Positions 36,560 through 52,578 are shown, numbered from the stretch's first letter. The stretch: DNA of 64,000 nucleotides from Paracoccus methylovorus (GCF_016919705.1 NZ_CP070371.1:208501-272500), one strand, 5' to 3'. Made by a program: numbers and translations. The notes: generated by a model from the letters alone, not told the origin.

Positions 36560-39500
36560 ATGTCCTCTCATCCAGAACACCTGATCCTCTCCGGCGCGCC
36601 CGAAGGCATGGATGCCGCGCTGATCGCGCGCGAACTGTCACGCGGCAAACCCGTCATCCATATCGCCCGCGACGACCGGCGCATGGCCGCGATGCGGGCT
36701 GCGCTGGAGTTCTTTGCCCCTGCTGTCGCGGTGCTGGAGTTCCCGGCCTGGGATACGACGCCCTATGATCGCGTCTCACCTGCGCCGGCGGTGATGGCGG
36801 CCCGGATGGCGGTGCTGACGGCGCTGGCACATGGTGCGTTCAAGGGGCCGTTCGTGTTGCTGACGACGCTTTCGGCCGTCATGCAGCGCGTTCCCGCGCG
36901 CGAGGTGCTGCGCGATGCCAGTTTCTCGGCTGCCGTGGGCGACCGGATGGATGATGCGGGTTTGCGCGCCTTTCTCGCCAGAATGGGTTTCGTGCAGGCG
37001 CCCACAGTGACCGAGCCGGGCGATTTCGCGGTCAGGGGTGGGATCATCGATATCTTCCCGCCCGGTGAATCTGGCCCGATCCGGTTGGATATGTTTGGCG
37101 ACGTGCTGGATGGCGCGCGCAGATTCGACGCAGAAACACAGCGTTCCACCGAAAAGCTCGACCGTATCGAGCTTGCGCCCATGTCCGAAGTGATCCTGGA
37201 CGAAGCTGCGATCACCCGTTTCCGCCAGAACTACCGTGCGGAATATGGCGGCGGTGCCAACGATCCGCTTTATGAGGGGATCAGCGCAGGCCGCAAGATA
37301 GCGGGGATGGAGCACTGGCTGCCGTGGTTTCATGCGCGGCTGGAAAGCCTGTTCGATTATCTGCCCGATGCCTCGGTCGTCACCGACGATCATCTGGAGC
37401 AGGTGCGCGATGCGCGCTGGCACACGATCACCGAACAGTTTGATGCCCGGCGCGAGGCGCTGGCGCGCAAGGGCGGCACCGATTCCGTCTATCGTCCGGT
37501 GCCCCCCAACATGATGTTCCCGGACGAATCCGAATGGACGCGCTGGCTGGCCGTGCATCGGGTGCTGCGGCTGTCGGTCCTGCCCCAGCCCCCCGGGCCG
37601 GGAGTTCTGGACGCGGGCGGGCGGGTCGGGCGTAATTTCGCCCCCGAACGGCAGGCAGAGAAAGGAAATATTTTCAAAGCCCTTGCCGATCATCTTCGAA
37701 GTACTCTGGCTTCCCGCCGGGTGGTGATCGCCAGCTTCTCGGAAGGCGCGCGCGAGCGGCTTGCCGGGCTGATCTTGGATGAAGGCATCAAGGGCGCCAA
37801 ACCCATCGCCGATCTTCGCGACCTGCCCGATCAGGCCGGCGCGCTGGGGCTGGCGGTGTGGCCGCTGGAAGGAGGCTTTACCTCGGACGGTTCGGCGACG
37901 GGTGCGCTGGCGGTGATCTCGGAACAGGACGTGCTGGGCGACCGGCTGATCCGGGGCGCGAAAAAGCGTCGCAAGGCCGAGAATTTCCTGCGTGACACCA
38001 CCACGCTGACCCCTGGTGATCTGGTGGTGCATGTCGAGCATGGCATCGGCCGCTATACCGGGCTGGAAACCGTCAAGGCGCTTGGCGTGCCGCATGATTG
38101 CGTGGCGCTGGAATATGCCGGCGGCGACCGGCTGTACCTGCCGGTCGAAAATATCGAGTTGCTGAGCCGCTATGGCCACGAACAGGGTCTGCTCGACAAG
38201 CTGGGTGGCGGTGCATGGCAGGCGCGCAAGGCCCGCCTGAAAGAACGGATCAAGCTGATTGCCGACCGGCTGATGCGGGTCGCGGCCGAACGGCTGCTGC
38301 GCCCGGCCCCGGTCCTTGAGCCCGAGCATCACGAGATCGAAACGTTCGCCGCTCGATTCCCCTATGCGGAAACCGACGATCAGGCTGCTGCCATCGCCGA
38401 TGTGGCCGAGGATCTGGCCGCAGGCCGCCCGATGGACCGGCTGGTCGTGGGCGACGTGGGTTTCGGCAAGACCGAGGTCGCCATGCGCGCAGCCTTTATT
38501 GCCGCCTCGCAGGGCCGTCAGGTCGCCGTGGTGGCGCCGACGACACTGCTGGCCCGCCAGCATTTCCGCACCTTTGCCGAGCGTTTCCGCGGCACGGCGA
38601 TCAATGTCCGGCCGCTGTCGCGCTTCGTATCCGCCAAGGATGCCTCTGCGACCCGCAAGGGTCTGGCGGAGGGCACCGTGGATATTGTCGTCGGCACCCA
38701 TGCGGTTCTGTCCAAGCAGGTGCGCTTCAAGAACCTTGGGCTGCTGGTGGTGGACGAAGAGCAGCATTTCGGCGTTGCCCACAAGGAGCGGCTGAAGGAA
38801 TTGCGCAGCGACATCCACGTCCTGACGCTGACCGCGACTCCGATTCCGCGCACGTTGCAACTGTCGCTGACGGGGGTTCGCGATCTGTCGATCATCGGCA
38901 CGCCGCCGATCGACCGGCTGGCGATCCGCACCTATGTCAGCGAATTCGACAGCGTCACCATCCGCGAGGCGCTGGTGCGCGAGAAATATCGCGGCGGGCA
39001 GAGTTTCTTCGTCGTGCCGCGCCTGACCGATCTGCCCGAGGTCGAGGAATGGCTGAAAGAGCATGTGCCGGAGGTCAGCTATATTGTCGCCCATGGTCAG
39101 CTTGCGGCGGGCGATCTCGACCGCCGGATGAACGGCTTTTACGACCGGGGCGCGGATGTGCTGGTGGCGACGAGCATCGTCGAATCAGGGCTGGATATCC
39201 CGACCGCGAACACCATGGTGGTCTGGCGCGCCGATATGTTCGGCCTGGCGCAGCTTTACCAGATCCGCGGCAGGGTCGGGCGTTCAAAAACCCGGGCCTA
39301 TTGCTATCTGACCACCAAGCCGCGCGTGCCCCTGACGCCGCAGGCCATGCGGCGGCTGAAGTTCCTGGGGGCGCTCGACAGTTTGGGCGCGGGCTTTAAC
39401 CTCGCCTCGCAGGATCTGGATCTGAGGGGGGCGGGGAACCTTCTGGGCGAAGAGCAATCCGGCCATATCAAGGAGGTCGGCTTCGAGCTTTACCAACAGA

Positions 39501-40024
39501 TGCTGGAAGAGACGATTGCCAAGCTGAAGTCGGGCGAGATCGAGGGCACGCCCGAGGACGAATGGGCGCCGCAGTTGAATCTGGGTGTGCCGGTGACGAT
39601 CCCGGAAAGCTATGTGCCGGATCTGGATGTGCGGCTGGGCCTTTATCGCCGGCTGGCCGGGCTGACCAGCAAGGTCGAGCTGGAGGGGTTCGCCGCCGAG
39701 TTGATCGACCGTTTCGGTCCGCTGCCCCGCGAGGTGAACACGCTGTTGCTGGTCATCCGCATCAAGGCCATGGCCAAGCGCGCGAATATCGCCAAGCTGG
39801 ATGCCGGGCCGAAGGGGGCAACGATCCAGTTCCATGGCGACAAGTTCCCCAATCCCGCCGGGTTGGTCGAATTCATCCACGATCAGCGGGGCCAGGCCAA
39901 GGTAACCGACAACCGGATCGTCATCTTGCGTGACTGGCCGACCGATGCCGATCGTATCAAGGGCAGTTTCGCCATCGCCAAGGATCTGGCTGCCAAGATC
40001 AAGGAAGGCAAGGCGAAAGGTTGA
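36560..40024 (+). CDS. mfd: Transcription-repair coupling factor Mfd
   Basis: Removes RNA polymerase stalled at DNA lesions and recruits UvrA. The 1154 residues contain, in order, the UvrB-like N-terminal domain (VLEFPAWDTTPYDRVSPAPA, GDFAVRGGIIDIFPPGE), the polymerase-interaction domain (TPGDLVVHVEHGIGRYTGLE, near 480-540), and the RecG-like translocase. The translocase has Walker A GDVGFGKTEVAMRAAF (near 631), the box DEEQHFGV (near 731), LTATPIPRTLQLSL and QIRGRVGRSKTRAYCYL. The C-terminal TRCF domain includes LYRRLAGL and EVNTLLLVIRIKAMAKRANI. The start ATG 36560 has little upstream ribosome-site signal, but the N-terminus is family-like. Confidence 0.96.
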   Translation: MSSHPEHLILSGAPEGMDAALIARELSRGKPVIHIARDDRRMAAMRAALEFFAPAVAVLEFPAWDTTPYDRVSPAPAVMAARMAVLTALAHGAFKGPFVLLTTLSAVMQRVPAREVLRDASFSAAVGDRMDDAGLRAFLARMGFVQAPTVTEPGDFAVRGGIIDIFPPGESGPIRLDMFGDVLDGARRFDAETQRSTEKLDRIELAPMSEVILDEAAITRFRQNYRAEYGGGANDPLYEGISAGRKIAGMEHWLPWFHARLESLFDYLPDASVVTDDHLEQVRDARWHTITEQFDARREALARKGGTDSVYRPVPPNMMFPDESEWTRWLAVHRVLRLSVLPQPPGPGVLDAGGRVGRNFAPERQAEKGNIFKALADHLRSTLASRRVVIASFSEGARERLAGLILDEGIKGAKPIADLRDLPDQAGALGLAVWPLEGGFTSDGSATGALAVISEQDVLGDRLIRGAKKRRKAENFLRDTTTLTPGDLVVHVEHGIGRYTGLETVKALGVPHDCVALEYAGGDRLYLPVENIELLSRYGHEQGLLDKLGGGAWQARKARLKERIKLIADRLMRVAAERLLRPAPVLEPEHHEIETFAARFPYAETDDQAAAIADVAEDLAAGRPMDRLVVGDVGFGKTEVAMRAAFIAASQGRQVAVVAPTTLLARQHFRTFAERFRGTAINVRPLSRFVSAKDASATRKGLAEGTVDIVVGTHAVLSKQVRFKNLGLLVVDEEQHFGVAHKERLKELRSDIHVLTLTATPIPRTLQLSLTGVRDLSIIGTPPIDRLAIRTYVSEFDSVTIREALVREKYRGGQSFFVVPRLTDLPEVEEWLKEHVPEVSYIVAHGQLAAGDLDRRMNGFYDRGADVLVATSIVESGLDIPTANTMVVWRADMFGLAQLYQIRGRVGRSKTRAYCYLTTKPRVPLTPQAMRRLKFLGALDSLGAGFNLASQDLDLRGAGNLLGEEQSGHIKEVGFELYQQMLEETIAKLKSGEIEGTPEDEWAPQLNLGVPVTIPESYVPDLDVRLGLYRRLAGLTSKVELEGFAAELIDRFGPLPREVNTLLLVIRIKAMAKRANIAKLDAGPKGATIQFHGDKFPNPAGLVEFIHDQRGQAKVTDNRIVILRDWPTDADRIKGSFAIAKDLAAKIKEGKAKG

Positions 40025-40100
40025 TATTGGGCCGGCCCCTTTTTTGGGTGCGTATTTGGGCAGGGATAGGGCTTCAGCGGCGGCGCGCTTTGCAAGGTCC

Positions 40101-40136
40101 GTCCCGGGGGCGCTGCCCCCGGACCCCCGGGATATT
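40101..40136. repeat. GC-rich interspersed palindromic element downstream of mfd
   Basis: GGGGGCGCTGCCCCC (about 40106-40120) is a near-perfect palindrome followed by GGACCCCCGGGATATTT. From memory, similar strings recur between genes in Rhodobacteraceae genomes. It may end mfd transcription. Confidence 0.5.
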
Positions 40137-40171
40137 TCGACCGGAAGAAACACGGGCTAGGGGCTGTGAAA

Positions 40172-40201
40172 GAAAAAGGCGGCACCTGTGGGCGCCGCCT
40201 T
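40172..40201 (-). terminator. Rho-independent terminator of clpA
   Basis: On the minus strand AAGGCGGCGCC pairs with GGTGCCGCCTT and is followed by TTTCTTTC, ten bases beyond the clpA stop. Confidence 0.8.
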
Positions 40202-40210
40202 GGGGGTTCT

Positions 40211-42532
<2,322 letters not shown>

Positions 42533-42794
42533 TTCAAGCTCCTGTCAGTCGGCTGGCGGTATGGGCCGCCAGATTTAGCGGTCCACCTGACCAGACTGTC
42601 ACGATACAGTTAAGAATCGGTGGTTTTTCGCGCAATTCAAGCGGTATTTGCTTCCGCTCATGCCGAATTTCCTGTGGTTGAGGCAGATGTGATATTTGCT
42701 TTGCGAAATTTCAAGCATTCGGGCGCGCGGCATGGCATTTCCGGCACGGAAAAGCGCATTGGGCCGATTTCCCTTGCTGCGTTGCAAAAGCGGA

Positions 42795-43541
42795 TCAGAA
42801 TCGATCCTTTCGGGCGCGGAGCTCGGCAAAAACCAGGGCATCCCCGGCGTCGGAGAGCCCCAAGGATTCTGCCAGTTCCCTGACCCGCAGGAAGGGGTTG
42901 GTCGCCCGTTCCTCGGCGAGGGTGGAGGGTGCGCAGGGGCGTTGGCCGGCCGCCGTTTCGGCCAGTCTTTGCTGCAGAGCCGCATTGTCGGGATCAACCG
43001 ACAGGGCAAAGGCGCCGTTGCCGCGGCAATAATCATGTCCCGAGCAGATCAGCGTCTGGCCGGGCAGGGCGTTCAACCGCGTGAGCGAGGCCCACATGGT
43101 TTCGGCATCGCCTTCGAACAGTCGCCCGCAGCCAAGGGCCATCAGGCTGTCGGCGGTAAACACCATGTCCGAGACGGGCAGGTGGAATGCGACATGGCCG
43201 ATGGTGTGGCCGGACACGTCGATGACATGCGCCTCTTCGCCGCACAGGGCGAAGCGCTCGCCGGGGTGGACCGGCTGGTCCAACGGCGGTAGGCGGTCGG
43301 CGTCCTGCGCATTGCCGATGATCCGGGCGCCGGTCGCCTTAACCAGTTCGGGCACGGCCTGGATATGATCCGCGTGGTGGTGGGTCAGCGCGATCTGGTC
43401 CAGCGACCAGCCGCGCGCGGACAGTTCATGCAGGATGGGCGCGGCTTCGGGGGCATCGATCAGCGCGGTTTGCCCATTCCCATGCAGAAGCCAGGCGTAA
43501 TTGTCTGTCAGGCAACGGACGGGGACGAGTTCCAGCGGCAT
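42795..43541 (-). CDS. gloB: Hydroxyacylglutathione hydrolase (glyoxalase II)
   Basis: Hydrolyses S-lactoylglutathione in methylglyoxal detoxification. The 248-residue metallo-beta-lactamase-fold protein has the binuclear metal motif [16 protein letters not shown], a further ligand in [13 protein letters not shown], the metal-bridging aspartate in [17 protein letters not shown], and [10 protein letters not shown] with the next histidine. The glutathione-binding C-terminal part includes [12 protein letters not shown]. The start at 43541 gives [20 protein letters not shown], typical of GloB; the frame to 43910 would overlap the divergent methyltransferase. The 262 bases between clpA and gloB show no gene. 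Confidence 0.9.
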   Translation of the reverse strand: MPLELVPVRCLTDNYAWLLHGNGQTALIDAPEAAPILHELSARGWSLDQIALTHHHADHIQAVPELVKATGARIIGNAQDADRLPPLDQPVHPGERFALCGEEAHVIDVSGHTIGHVAFHLPVSDMVFTADSLMALGCGRLFEGDAETMWASLTRLNALPGQTLICSGHDYCRGNGAFALSVDPDNAALQQRLAETAAGQRPCAPSTLAEERATNPFLRVRELAESLGLSDAGDALVFAELRARKDRF

Positions 43542-43592
43542 TGGCAAATTCCTCTCTTTGCCGCAGTCTGGCCTTGCAAGGCGGGAGGCGCA

Positions 43593-44375
43593 ATGCATCA
43601 CGACGTATTCGAGCTGCGGAAATTCTATTACACCCGTGCCCTGGGCCGGGTCGTGCAGCGTGTCCTGCGTGACCGGCTGACGGCATTGTGGCCGGCCGAT
43701 CAGACGCAGGGCATGACGGTGGCGGGCTATGGCTTTGCGGCGCCATTGTTGCGCCCTTATCTGGCGCGGGCGCGGCGGGTGATCTCGTTGATGCCGGGGC
43801 CGCAGGGCGTGATGGCCTGGCCGGCGGGGATGCCGAACTGCTCCGTTCTGTGCGAGGAAACGGCATGGCCGCTGGATACAGGCAGCGTGGACCGTTTGGT
43901 GCTGCTGCATGCATTGGAGACGGCGGACTATCCTGCCGTGCTGATGGACGAAGCCTGGCGCGTGCTTGGCCCGGGCGGGCGGCTGGTGATCATGGTGCCG
44001 AACCGCGCCGGATTGTGGGCCCGGTCCGAGACCACGCCCTTTGGCTTTGGGCGCAGCTATAGTGCGGGTCAGCTAGAGGTTCAGGCGCGCGAGGCCGGCT
44101 TTGTAACCGAACGCACGGGGGCCGCGCTTTACATTCCGCCATCTGATCGCCGGTTCTGGCTGAAAAGCGCGCAGATGTGGGAGCGCACAGGCTTGCGCAT
44201 CAGCCAGGTGCTGGTTGCAGGTGTGGTACTGACGGAATTCAGCAAACAGGTGCAGGCTCCGGTCGGGCCGGGGCGACGCGTCAGCGTTCCCAGCCCGCTG
44301 GCGGTGCTGGAAGGCATCGCCCGGCCTCGACCGGCCGGGCAGGGCGCGGGGCGGACGGCACGGGACCCGAGCTAG
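43593..44375 (+). CDS. Class I SAM-dependent methyltransferase
   Basis: A 260-residue protein with a degenerate class I methyltransferase core. The features are [16 protein letters not shown] (motif I position), the acidic LPDLTG-like segment read here as [17 protein letters not shown], and [20 protein letters not shown] (the post-core motif). The substrate is unknown. Similar proteins sit divergently beside gloB in Rhodobacteraceae (from memory), suggesting a stable partnership but not a function. The ATG 43593 follows GGGAGG. The C-terminal 60 residues are basic and probably flexible. Confidence 0.78.
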   Translation: MHHDVFELRKFYYTRALGRVVQRVLRDRLTALWPADQTQGMTVAGYGFAAPLLRPYLARARRVISLMPGPQGVMAWPAGMPNCSVLCEETAWPLDTGSVDRLVLLHALETADYPAVLMDEAWRVLGPGGRLVIMVPNRAGLWARSETTPFGFGRSYSAGQLEVQAREAGFVTERTGAALYIPPSDRRFWLKSAQMWERTGLRISQVLVAGVVLTEFSKQVQAPVGPGRRVSVPSPLAVLEGIARPRPAGQGAGRTARDPS

Positions 44376-44692
44376 CCCGAAGCCGGCTTTCGGGGGCGAA
44401 TCTCTGACCCGTGCCAAAGCTGCCCGCACCATAGCTTTCCGCGCGCGCGAGCGGCCCGCCGAACCAATGTTTGCGCAATCTGTCGCAGTCCGGCCTTGCC
44501 GAGGGGCGCAAAGCCTCATTTTTCCGTGTGCAAGGCGGTTGCGGCAAGGAAAAGCACCTGCTAGAGACGCCGCAGATTTCGGGAAGGCTCCAGCCGGATT
44601 GTGCCAGGGCCTACCCCTTGACCCGCGCTCCGCGACAGACCGGCCCGCCAGCCGGCCCGCCAGCGGAGCTTGCGCTAACCGGAAGGATGACC
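44376..44692 (+). promoter_or_regulatory. Upstream region of the atp operon with a candidate promoter
   Basis: This 317-base stretch has no credible gene. TTGCGG (44539-44544) and TAGAGA (44562-44567) are 17 bases apart and could be the -35 and -10 boxes of the ATP synthase operon. That would give a leader of about 120 bases. Confidence 0.4.
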
Positions 44693-45252
44693 GTGGCCAA
44701 TTCCGCTTCGATTTCCGCTGATATCGCCGGGCGTTACGCGCAGGCCCTGTTCGATCTGGTCAGGGACTCGGGCGGCATCGACGCCCTGTCTGCCCAGATC
44801 GACGATCTGGCCTCGGCCTATGACGCCAGCCAGGATCTGCGCGATCTGACCCTCTCGCCGCTTTACGACCGCCAGCAGCAGGAAGCCGCAGTCGGTGCGC
44901 TTGCCGACCGTATGGGGCTTTCGACCGAACTGGCCAACACGCTGCGCCTGTTGGCTCGCAACCGCCGGCTGTTCGCCCTGCCGCAATTCCTGGCCAAGCT
45001 GCGCAGTCTTATCGCGGATGCGAAGGGTGAGATGACCGCCGACGTGGTCAGCGCCCAGGCGCTGACGGACGAACAGAAAGCCCGCCTTGCGGATACGCTG
45101 GCCGCGAAATCGGGCAAGAAGGTGAAACTGAACGCGCGTGTCGATGAAAGCCTCATCGGCGGCATGATCGTCAAACTGGGCTCGCAGATGATCGACAGTT
45201 CGATCCGCTCTAAGCTCGCCTCCCTCCAGAATGCTATGAAAGAGGTCGGATA

Positions 45253-45253
<1 letters not shown>
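44693..45253 (+). CDS. atpH: F1 ATP synthase delta subunit
   Basis: Connects the F1 head to the F0 stator. The 186-residue product has the delta features [40 protein letters not shown], and the C-terminal [20 protein letters not shown] followed by SIRSKL. GTG 44693 was chosen because GGAAGG lies at an ideal distance. ATG 44687 is two codons upstream and would touch the ribosome site. The stop TAA overlaps the atpA start (TAATG), giving tight translational coupling. It is the first gene of the atpHAGDC operon. Confidence 0.94.
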
Positions 45254-46788
<1,535 letters not shown>

Positions 46789-46800
46789 GAGGGGGAATAA

Positions 46801-49115
<2,315 letters not shown>

Positions 49116-49124
49116 GGGGGCGAT

Positions 49125-49571
49125 ATGGCCGACACGATGCAGTTCGACCTTGTGTCGCCGGAGCGGAACCTGGTTTCCGTCCCGGCGCGCGAGGTGCGCC
49201 TGCCCGGCGCCGAAGGCGACCTGACGGCGATGCCCGGCCATGCGCCGGCCATCGTCAACCTGCGGCCCGGTCTGGTGACCGTGGTGGCAGGCGATGGGTC
49301 CGAGACGGAGTTCGCAGTGACCGGCGGTTTCGCCGAGATCAACGGCGATTCTGTCACCCTGCTGGCTGAACGGGGGCATCCCCGCGCCGAGATGACGCAG
49401 GAAGTCTTCAACGAGATGATGGTTCAGGCCCGTCGTCGGATTGAGGCCGCCAAAGAGCGTGACTCCGCTGGCGAGGAATTGGTCGCTGCGGCGGTCCAGC
49501 TCTTGGCGGATATGGAGGCGCTTGGCACTCATATTGGACTTGATCCGAACCATGCAAATTTCCCGCATTAG
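49125..49571 (+). CDS. atpC: F1 ATP synthase epsilon subunit
   Basis: The epsilon subunit, 148 residues, links the rotor to the c-ring and can regulate ATPase activity. The N-terminal beta barrel is clear (MQFDLVSPERNLVSVPAREV, LPGAEGDLTAMPGHAPAIVN, FAVTGGFAEINGDSVTLLAE), followed by a shortened helical end. Paracoccus-type enzymes also use a zeta inhibitor subunit, whose gene is not in this window. It is the last gene of the operon and is followed by a strong terminator. Confidence 0.95.
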   Translation: MADTMQFDLVSPERNLVSVPAREVRLPGAEGDLTAMPGHAPAIVNLRPGLVTVVAGDGSETEFAVTGGFAEINGDSVTLLAERGHPRAEMTQEVFNEMMVQARRRIEAAKERDSAGEELVAAAVQLLADMEALGTHIGLDPNHANFPH

Positions 49572-49596
49572 CTGAAATTTGACTAAATAATTAATA

Positions 49597-49625
49597 AGCC
49601 CCGGTTTTCCGGGGCTTTTTTTATT
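49597..49625 (+). terminator. Rho-independent terminator of the atp operon
   Basis: AGCCCCGG and CCGGGGCT form a perfect stem around TTTT, followed by seven or more T residues. Confidence 0.92.
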
Positions 49626-49674
49626 TCACACATCGACCCTTCATGAAGTAAAGGAAGAAAGCTCGAATGGGGAG

Positions 49675-50034
49675 ATGCGTGAATTGCGAAGTTTTGGTCA
49701 TTTTGCCATGGGAGTGACGCAGGGCTCGGTCGAAATGTTCTCGGCCTTTGAAAGCGACGGGCCAATGTGGACCGGGCAGGGCCCCCGGGTTGAGGTTCAG
49801 GCTGTGCGTTTTAAGGAAAGTTTCGCCGAACCTCCGGCGGTCCATGTGTCGTTGGGCATGTGGGATGTGGACCGCCACGCCAACCAGCGGGCCGATATCC
49901 GCGCGGTGAATATCACCCAGGAGGGGTTTGAGCTGCAATTTCGTACTTGGGCCGATACCCGCGTCGCCCGCGTGCGGGCGGACTGGATTGCGATCGGACC
50001 CTTGCGGCATGAGGATGACTGGGACGCGCATTGA
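49675..50034 (+). CDS. H-type lectin domain protein
   Basis: A 119-residue protein consisting almost wholly of an H-type lectin domain, the fold of Helix pomatia agglutinin and discoidin C-termini, which binds N-acetylgalactosamine. The recognisable blocks are AVRFKESFAEPPAVHVSLGM, ANQRADIRAVNITQEGFELQ and FRTWADTRVARVRADWIAIG. No signal peptide or membrane helix is visible, so the bacterial protein appears cytoplasmic. It lies 50 bases after the atp terminator in the same direction. The start ATG 49675 touches a GGGGAG sequence; ATG 49708 is possible but would lose family-like N-terminal residues. The ligand and role are unknown. Confidence 0.82.
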   Translation: MRELRSFGHFAMGVTQGSVEMFSAFESDGPMWTGQGPRVEVQAVRFKESFAEPPAVHVSLGMWDVDRHANQRADIRAVNITQEGFELQFRTWADTRVARVRADWIAIGPLRHEDDWDAH

Positions 50035-50040
50035 CCGCGA

Positions 50041-50811
50041 TCAGGCACGGTCCAAATTCAGTCCGATCAACTCGGCCACCTGCCGCGGATGGGTGATCGG
50101 CAGCATATGTCCGGCGCCGGGAACGCGGGCGCGCCCGACATCGGGCAGCCGTGATGCCAACGCATCGGCAATCGCGGGGATCACCGGCGGCGATTCATTC
50201 CCCATGACGATCAGCACCGGTGCATCGATGGATTCAAGCCCATCCGGTCGCAAGATATTGGCGCTGTCCTCACGCAGCGCCTCGTTGCTGGCCTGTACCA
50301 GACGAATCTGCCGCGTCAGGCGTGCCTTGCCCGATGGAGTTTGCGATTCCCAGTCCAGCCCACCCCAGACGGAAAGAAAGGCCCGGGTCGCCTCGGCATC
50401 CTCTCCTGCGGCGAGGCGGGCGCCAACGTCGTCCAGCAACGCTTCGTTAAAGGCCTCGGGCGCTGCCGCGAACAACACAGGTTCGATCAGCGTCAGGCTG
50501 CGCACGGCTTCGGGGGCGGCCACGGCGATGCGCAGCGCCACGGTCGCGCCCATGCTGTGGCCGATCAGGTCCAGCGGCCGGTCGATCAGCGTTGCGGTCT
50601 CGCGCGTGACGAATGTGTGGTAATCCGACGCGCCCTCCTCCCAATCAGGGCTTTGCCCGTGACCGGGCAGGTCCGGCGCGCTGATCTGCACGCGGTCGTG
50701 CAACTGCTCGGCAATCGGGCCCCAGTAAACGCCGTTGCCCATCATGCAATGCAATGCCAGCGCCGGGCGGTCCGCGTTGCCCGACCAGCTTCGAAGATGC
50801 AGCGTGCTCAT
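50041..50811 (-). CDS. Alpha/beta-fold hydrolase
   Basis: A 256-residue hydrolase with the nucleophile elbow LIGHSMGATVAL (serine), a likely acidic residue in APVLIVMGNE, and the catalytic histidine in VPGAGHMLPITHP. The oxyanion region is ALHCMMGNGVYWGPIAEQL (HCMMG in place of the common HGxxG). It could be an esterase, lactonase or similar; the substrate cannot be named. Its start overlaps the end of the DsbA-fold isomerase gene by four bases, so the two are coexpressed. Confidence 0.82.
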   Translation of the reverse strand: MSTLHLRSWSGNADRPALALHCMMGNGVYWGPIAEQLHDRVQISAPDLPGHGQSPDWEEGASDYHTFVTRETATLIDRPLDLIGHSMGATVALRIAVAAPEAVRSLTLIEPVLFAAAPEAFNEALLDDVGARLAAGEDAEATRAFLSVWGGLDWESQTPSGKARLTRQIRLVQASNEALREDSANILRPDGLESIDAPVLIVMGNESPPVIPAIADALASRLPDVGRARVPGAGHMLPITHPRQVAELIGLNLDRA

Positions 50812-51407
50812 AGGGCGGCCAGATGGCTGTCCAGAAAGTCCAGCCGGTCCTGGCCCCAGAACCGCTCTCCGGTCTCGGTCACGATATAGAAAGGGGCGCC
50901 AAAAGCCCCGGCCTCCACCGCCTGTTCCAGATTGCGGCCAAAAGTCTCGGCACCGATGAACAGCCCTTTGTTTGCAAGCTCCGGGTCGAAACCTGCGGCG
51001 GCCAGCTTTTCGCGGATTACCCCATCATCGGCGATATCGGCATCCTCAGCCCAGACGGCGCGCAGAAAGCTTTGCACGAGCCCCGGCAGATCGCCGCCGC
51101 CGGCCTGCTGCGCCGCGATGATCGCATAAGAGGACGGCGCGGGGTTCACCGGCCAGAAGGCAGGTTTCAGATTAAGCGGCATGTTCAGGTGACTGGACCA
51201 GCGGCGCAGTTCCTGGCCGCGATATTCCATGCGCGCGGGGTGACGATTCGCCGGGCGCACCCCTCCGGTCCGGTCGAAAAGCTGCAGCAGATCGACGGGC
51301 TTGTAGGTGACCTTCGCGCCATGTCGCGCCGCGATTTCTTCCAGCCGGCTCCCGGCAAGATAGCTCCAGGGGCTGGGAGTGCCGAAGTAATAGTCGATAT
51401 GCGCCAT
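50808..51407 (-). CDS. DsbA-fold 2-hydroxychromene-2-carboxylate isomerase family protein
   Basis: A 199-residue protein of the kappa-class glutathione transferase-like/HCCA isomerase family. It opens with [20 protein letters not shown], in which the serine of SPWSYL is the glutathione-contacting residue. It continues with [39 protein letters not shown] and [20 protein letters not shown]. In naphthalene degraders this family isomerises 2-hydroxychromene-2-carboxylate. No aromatic-degradation genes are nearby, so the actual substrate is open. It heads a two-gene unit with the alpha/beta hydrolase and is divergent from prs. Confidence 0.87.
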   Translation of the reverse strand: MAHIDYYFGTPSPWSYLAGSRLEEIAARHGAKVTYKPVDLLQLFDRTGGVRPANRHPARMEYRGQELRRWSSHLNMPLNLKPAFWPVNPAPSSYAIIAAQQAGGGDLPGLVQSFLRAVWAEDADIADDGVIREKLAAAGFDPELANKGLFIGAETFGRNLEQAVEAGAFGAPFYIVTETGERFWGQDRLDFLDSHLAAL

Positions 51408-51488
51408 GGTTTTATCCTCGGGGTTTGCGGGCAGGCTAGCCCGGTGCTAAGCGGGGTGCAATCGCACGAATCCAGACAGGGAAAGCCC

Positions 51489-52508
51489 ATGCCGGCCATG
51501 ACCGAACCCAAGCTTATTGCGGGAAATGCCAACCGGCCTCTGGCCAATGCAATCGCCCGCCGCATGTCGATGCACAGGGGGATGAATGTCGCGCCCATCG
51601 AAGCGCGGGTTGAACGTTTCAACGATCAGGAAATCTTTGTCGAGGTTTATGAGAACGTCCGGGGCGAGGATATGTTCATCATCCAGCCGACCTCGAACCC
51701 GGCGAACGACAACCTGATGGAGCTGCTGATCATGACGGATGCGCTGAAGCGTTCGTCGGCGGCACGCATCACGGCGGTGATTCCCTATTTCGGCTATGCC
51801 CGACAGGATCGCCGCGCCAAGGCCCGCACGCCGATCAGCGCCAAGCTGGTCGCGAACCTGCTGACCGAGGCGGGCGTGGACCGGGTGCTGACGCTGGACC
51901 TGCATGCCGCGCAGATTCAGGGCTTTTTCGACATTCCGGTGGATAACCTTTATGCGGCTCCGGTCTTTGCATTGGATATCAAGCACAACTTCCGCGAGCG
52001 CCTGTCGGATCTGATGGTGATCTCGCCGGACGTGGGCGGCGTGGCGCGGGCGCGTGAACTTGCGCAGCGTATCGGCGCGCCGCTGGCCATCGTGGACAAG
52101 CGCCGCGAAAAACCGGGTGAGATCGCCGAAATGACGGTGATCGGCGACGTGACCGGAAAGACCTGTATCATCGTCGATGACATCTGCGACACGGCCGGCA
52201 CGCTGTGCAAGGCGGCGCAGGTGTTGACCGAACACGGCGCGACCGAGGTGCACGCCTATATCACCCATGGCGTGCTTTCGGGTCCTGCGGTCGAGCGGGT
52301 GCAGTCGTCGGTCATGAAATCGCTGGTCATCACCGATTCGATCGAGCCGAGCGACAATGTGAAAACCGCCTCGAACATCCGCATCGTGCCGACTGCGCCG
52401 ATGTTTGCGCAGGCGATCCTGAACATCTGGAACGGCACCTCGGTCAGTTCGCTTTTCGAGGTGGATACGCTGGGCCCGATCTACGAAGGGCTTTACTCCG
52501 GCCTCTGA
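51489..52508 (+). CDS. prs: Ribose-phosphate pyrophosphokinase
   Basis: Makes PRPP from ribose 5-phosphate and ATP for nucleotide, histidine and tryptophan synthesis. The 339-residue protein has the class I features [60 protein letters not shown], and the PRPP-binding loop [17 protein letters not shown]. The flexible-loop lysine lies in [11 protein letters not shown]. It starts at ATG 51489, placed well after AGGGAAAG; ATG 51498 is an alternative. A bidirectional terminator follows. Confidence 0.96.
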   Translation: MPAMTEPKLIAGNANRPLANAIARRMSMHRGMNVAPIEARVERFNDQEIFVEVYENVRGEDMFIIQPTSNPANDNLMELLIMTDALKRSSAARITAVIPYFGYARQDRRAKARTPISAKLVANLLTEAGVDRVLTLDLHAAQIQGFFDIPVDNLYAAPVFALDIKHNFRERLSDLMVISPDVGGVARARELAQRIGAPLAIVDKRREKPGEIAEMTVIGDVTGKTCIIVDDICDTAGTLCKAAQVLTEHGATEVHAYITHGVLSGPAVERVQSSVMKSLVITDSIEPSDNVKTASNIRIVPTAPMFAQAILNIWNGTSVSSLFEVDTLGPIYEGLYSGL

Positions 52509-52522
52509 TTGCGGAGAAAGAT

Positions 52523-52559
52523 AAAAAAGGCCCCGGTCCTCTGGATCGGGGCCTTTTTC
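52523..52559. terminator. Rho-independent terminator of prs (possibly bidirectional)
   Basis: AAAAAAGGCCCCGGTCC pairs with the GGATCGGGGCCTTTTT arm. Runs of A before and T after the stem allow it to end both prs and the convergent CoA-binding gene. Confidence 0.88.
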
Positions 52560-52578
52560 TATGATGCTTCGGGCGACG

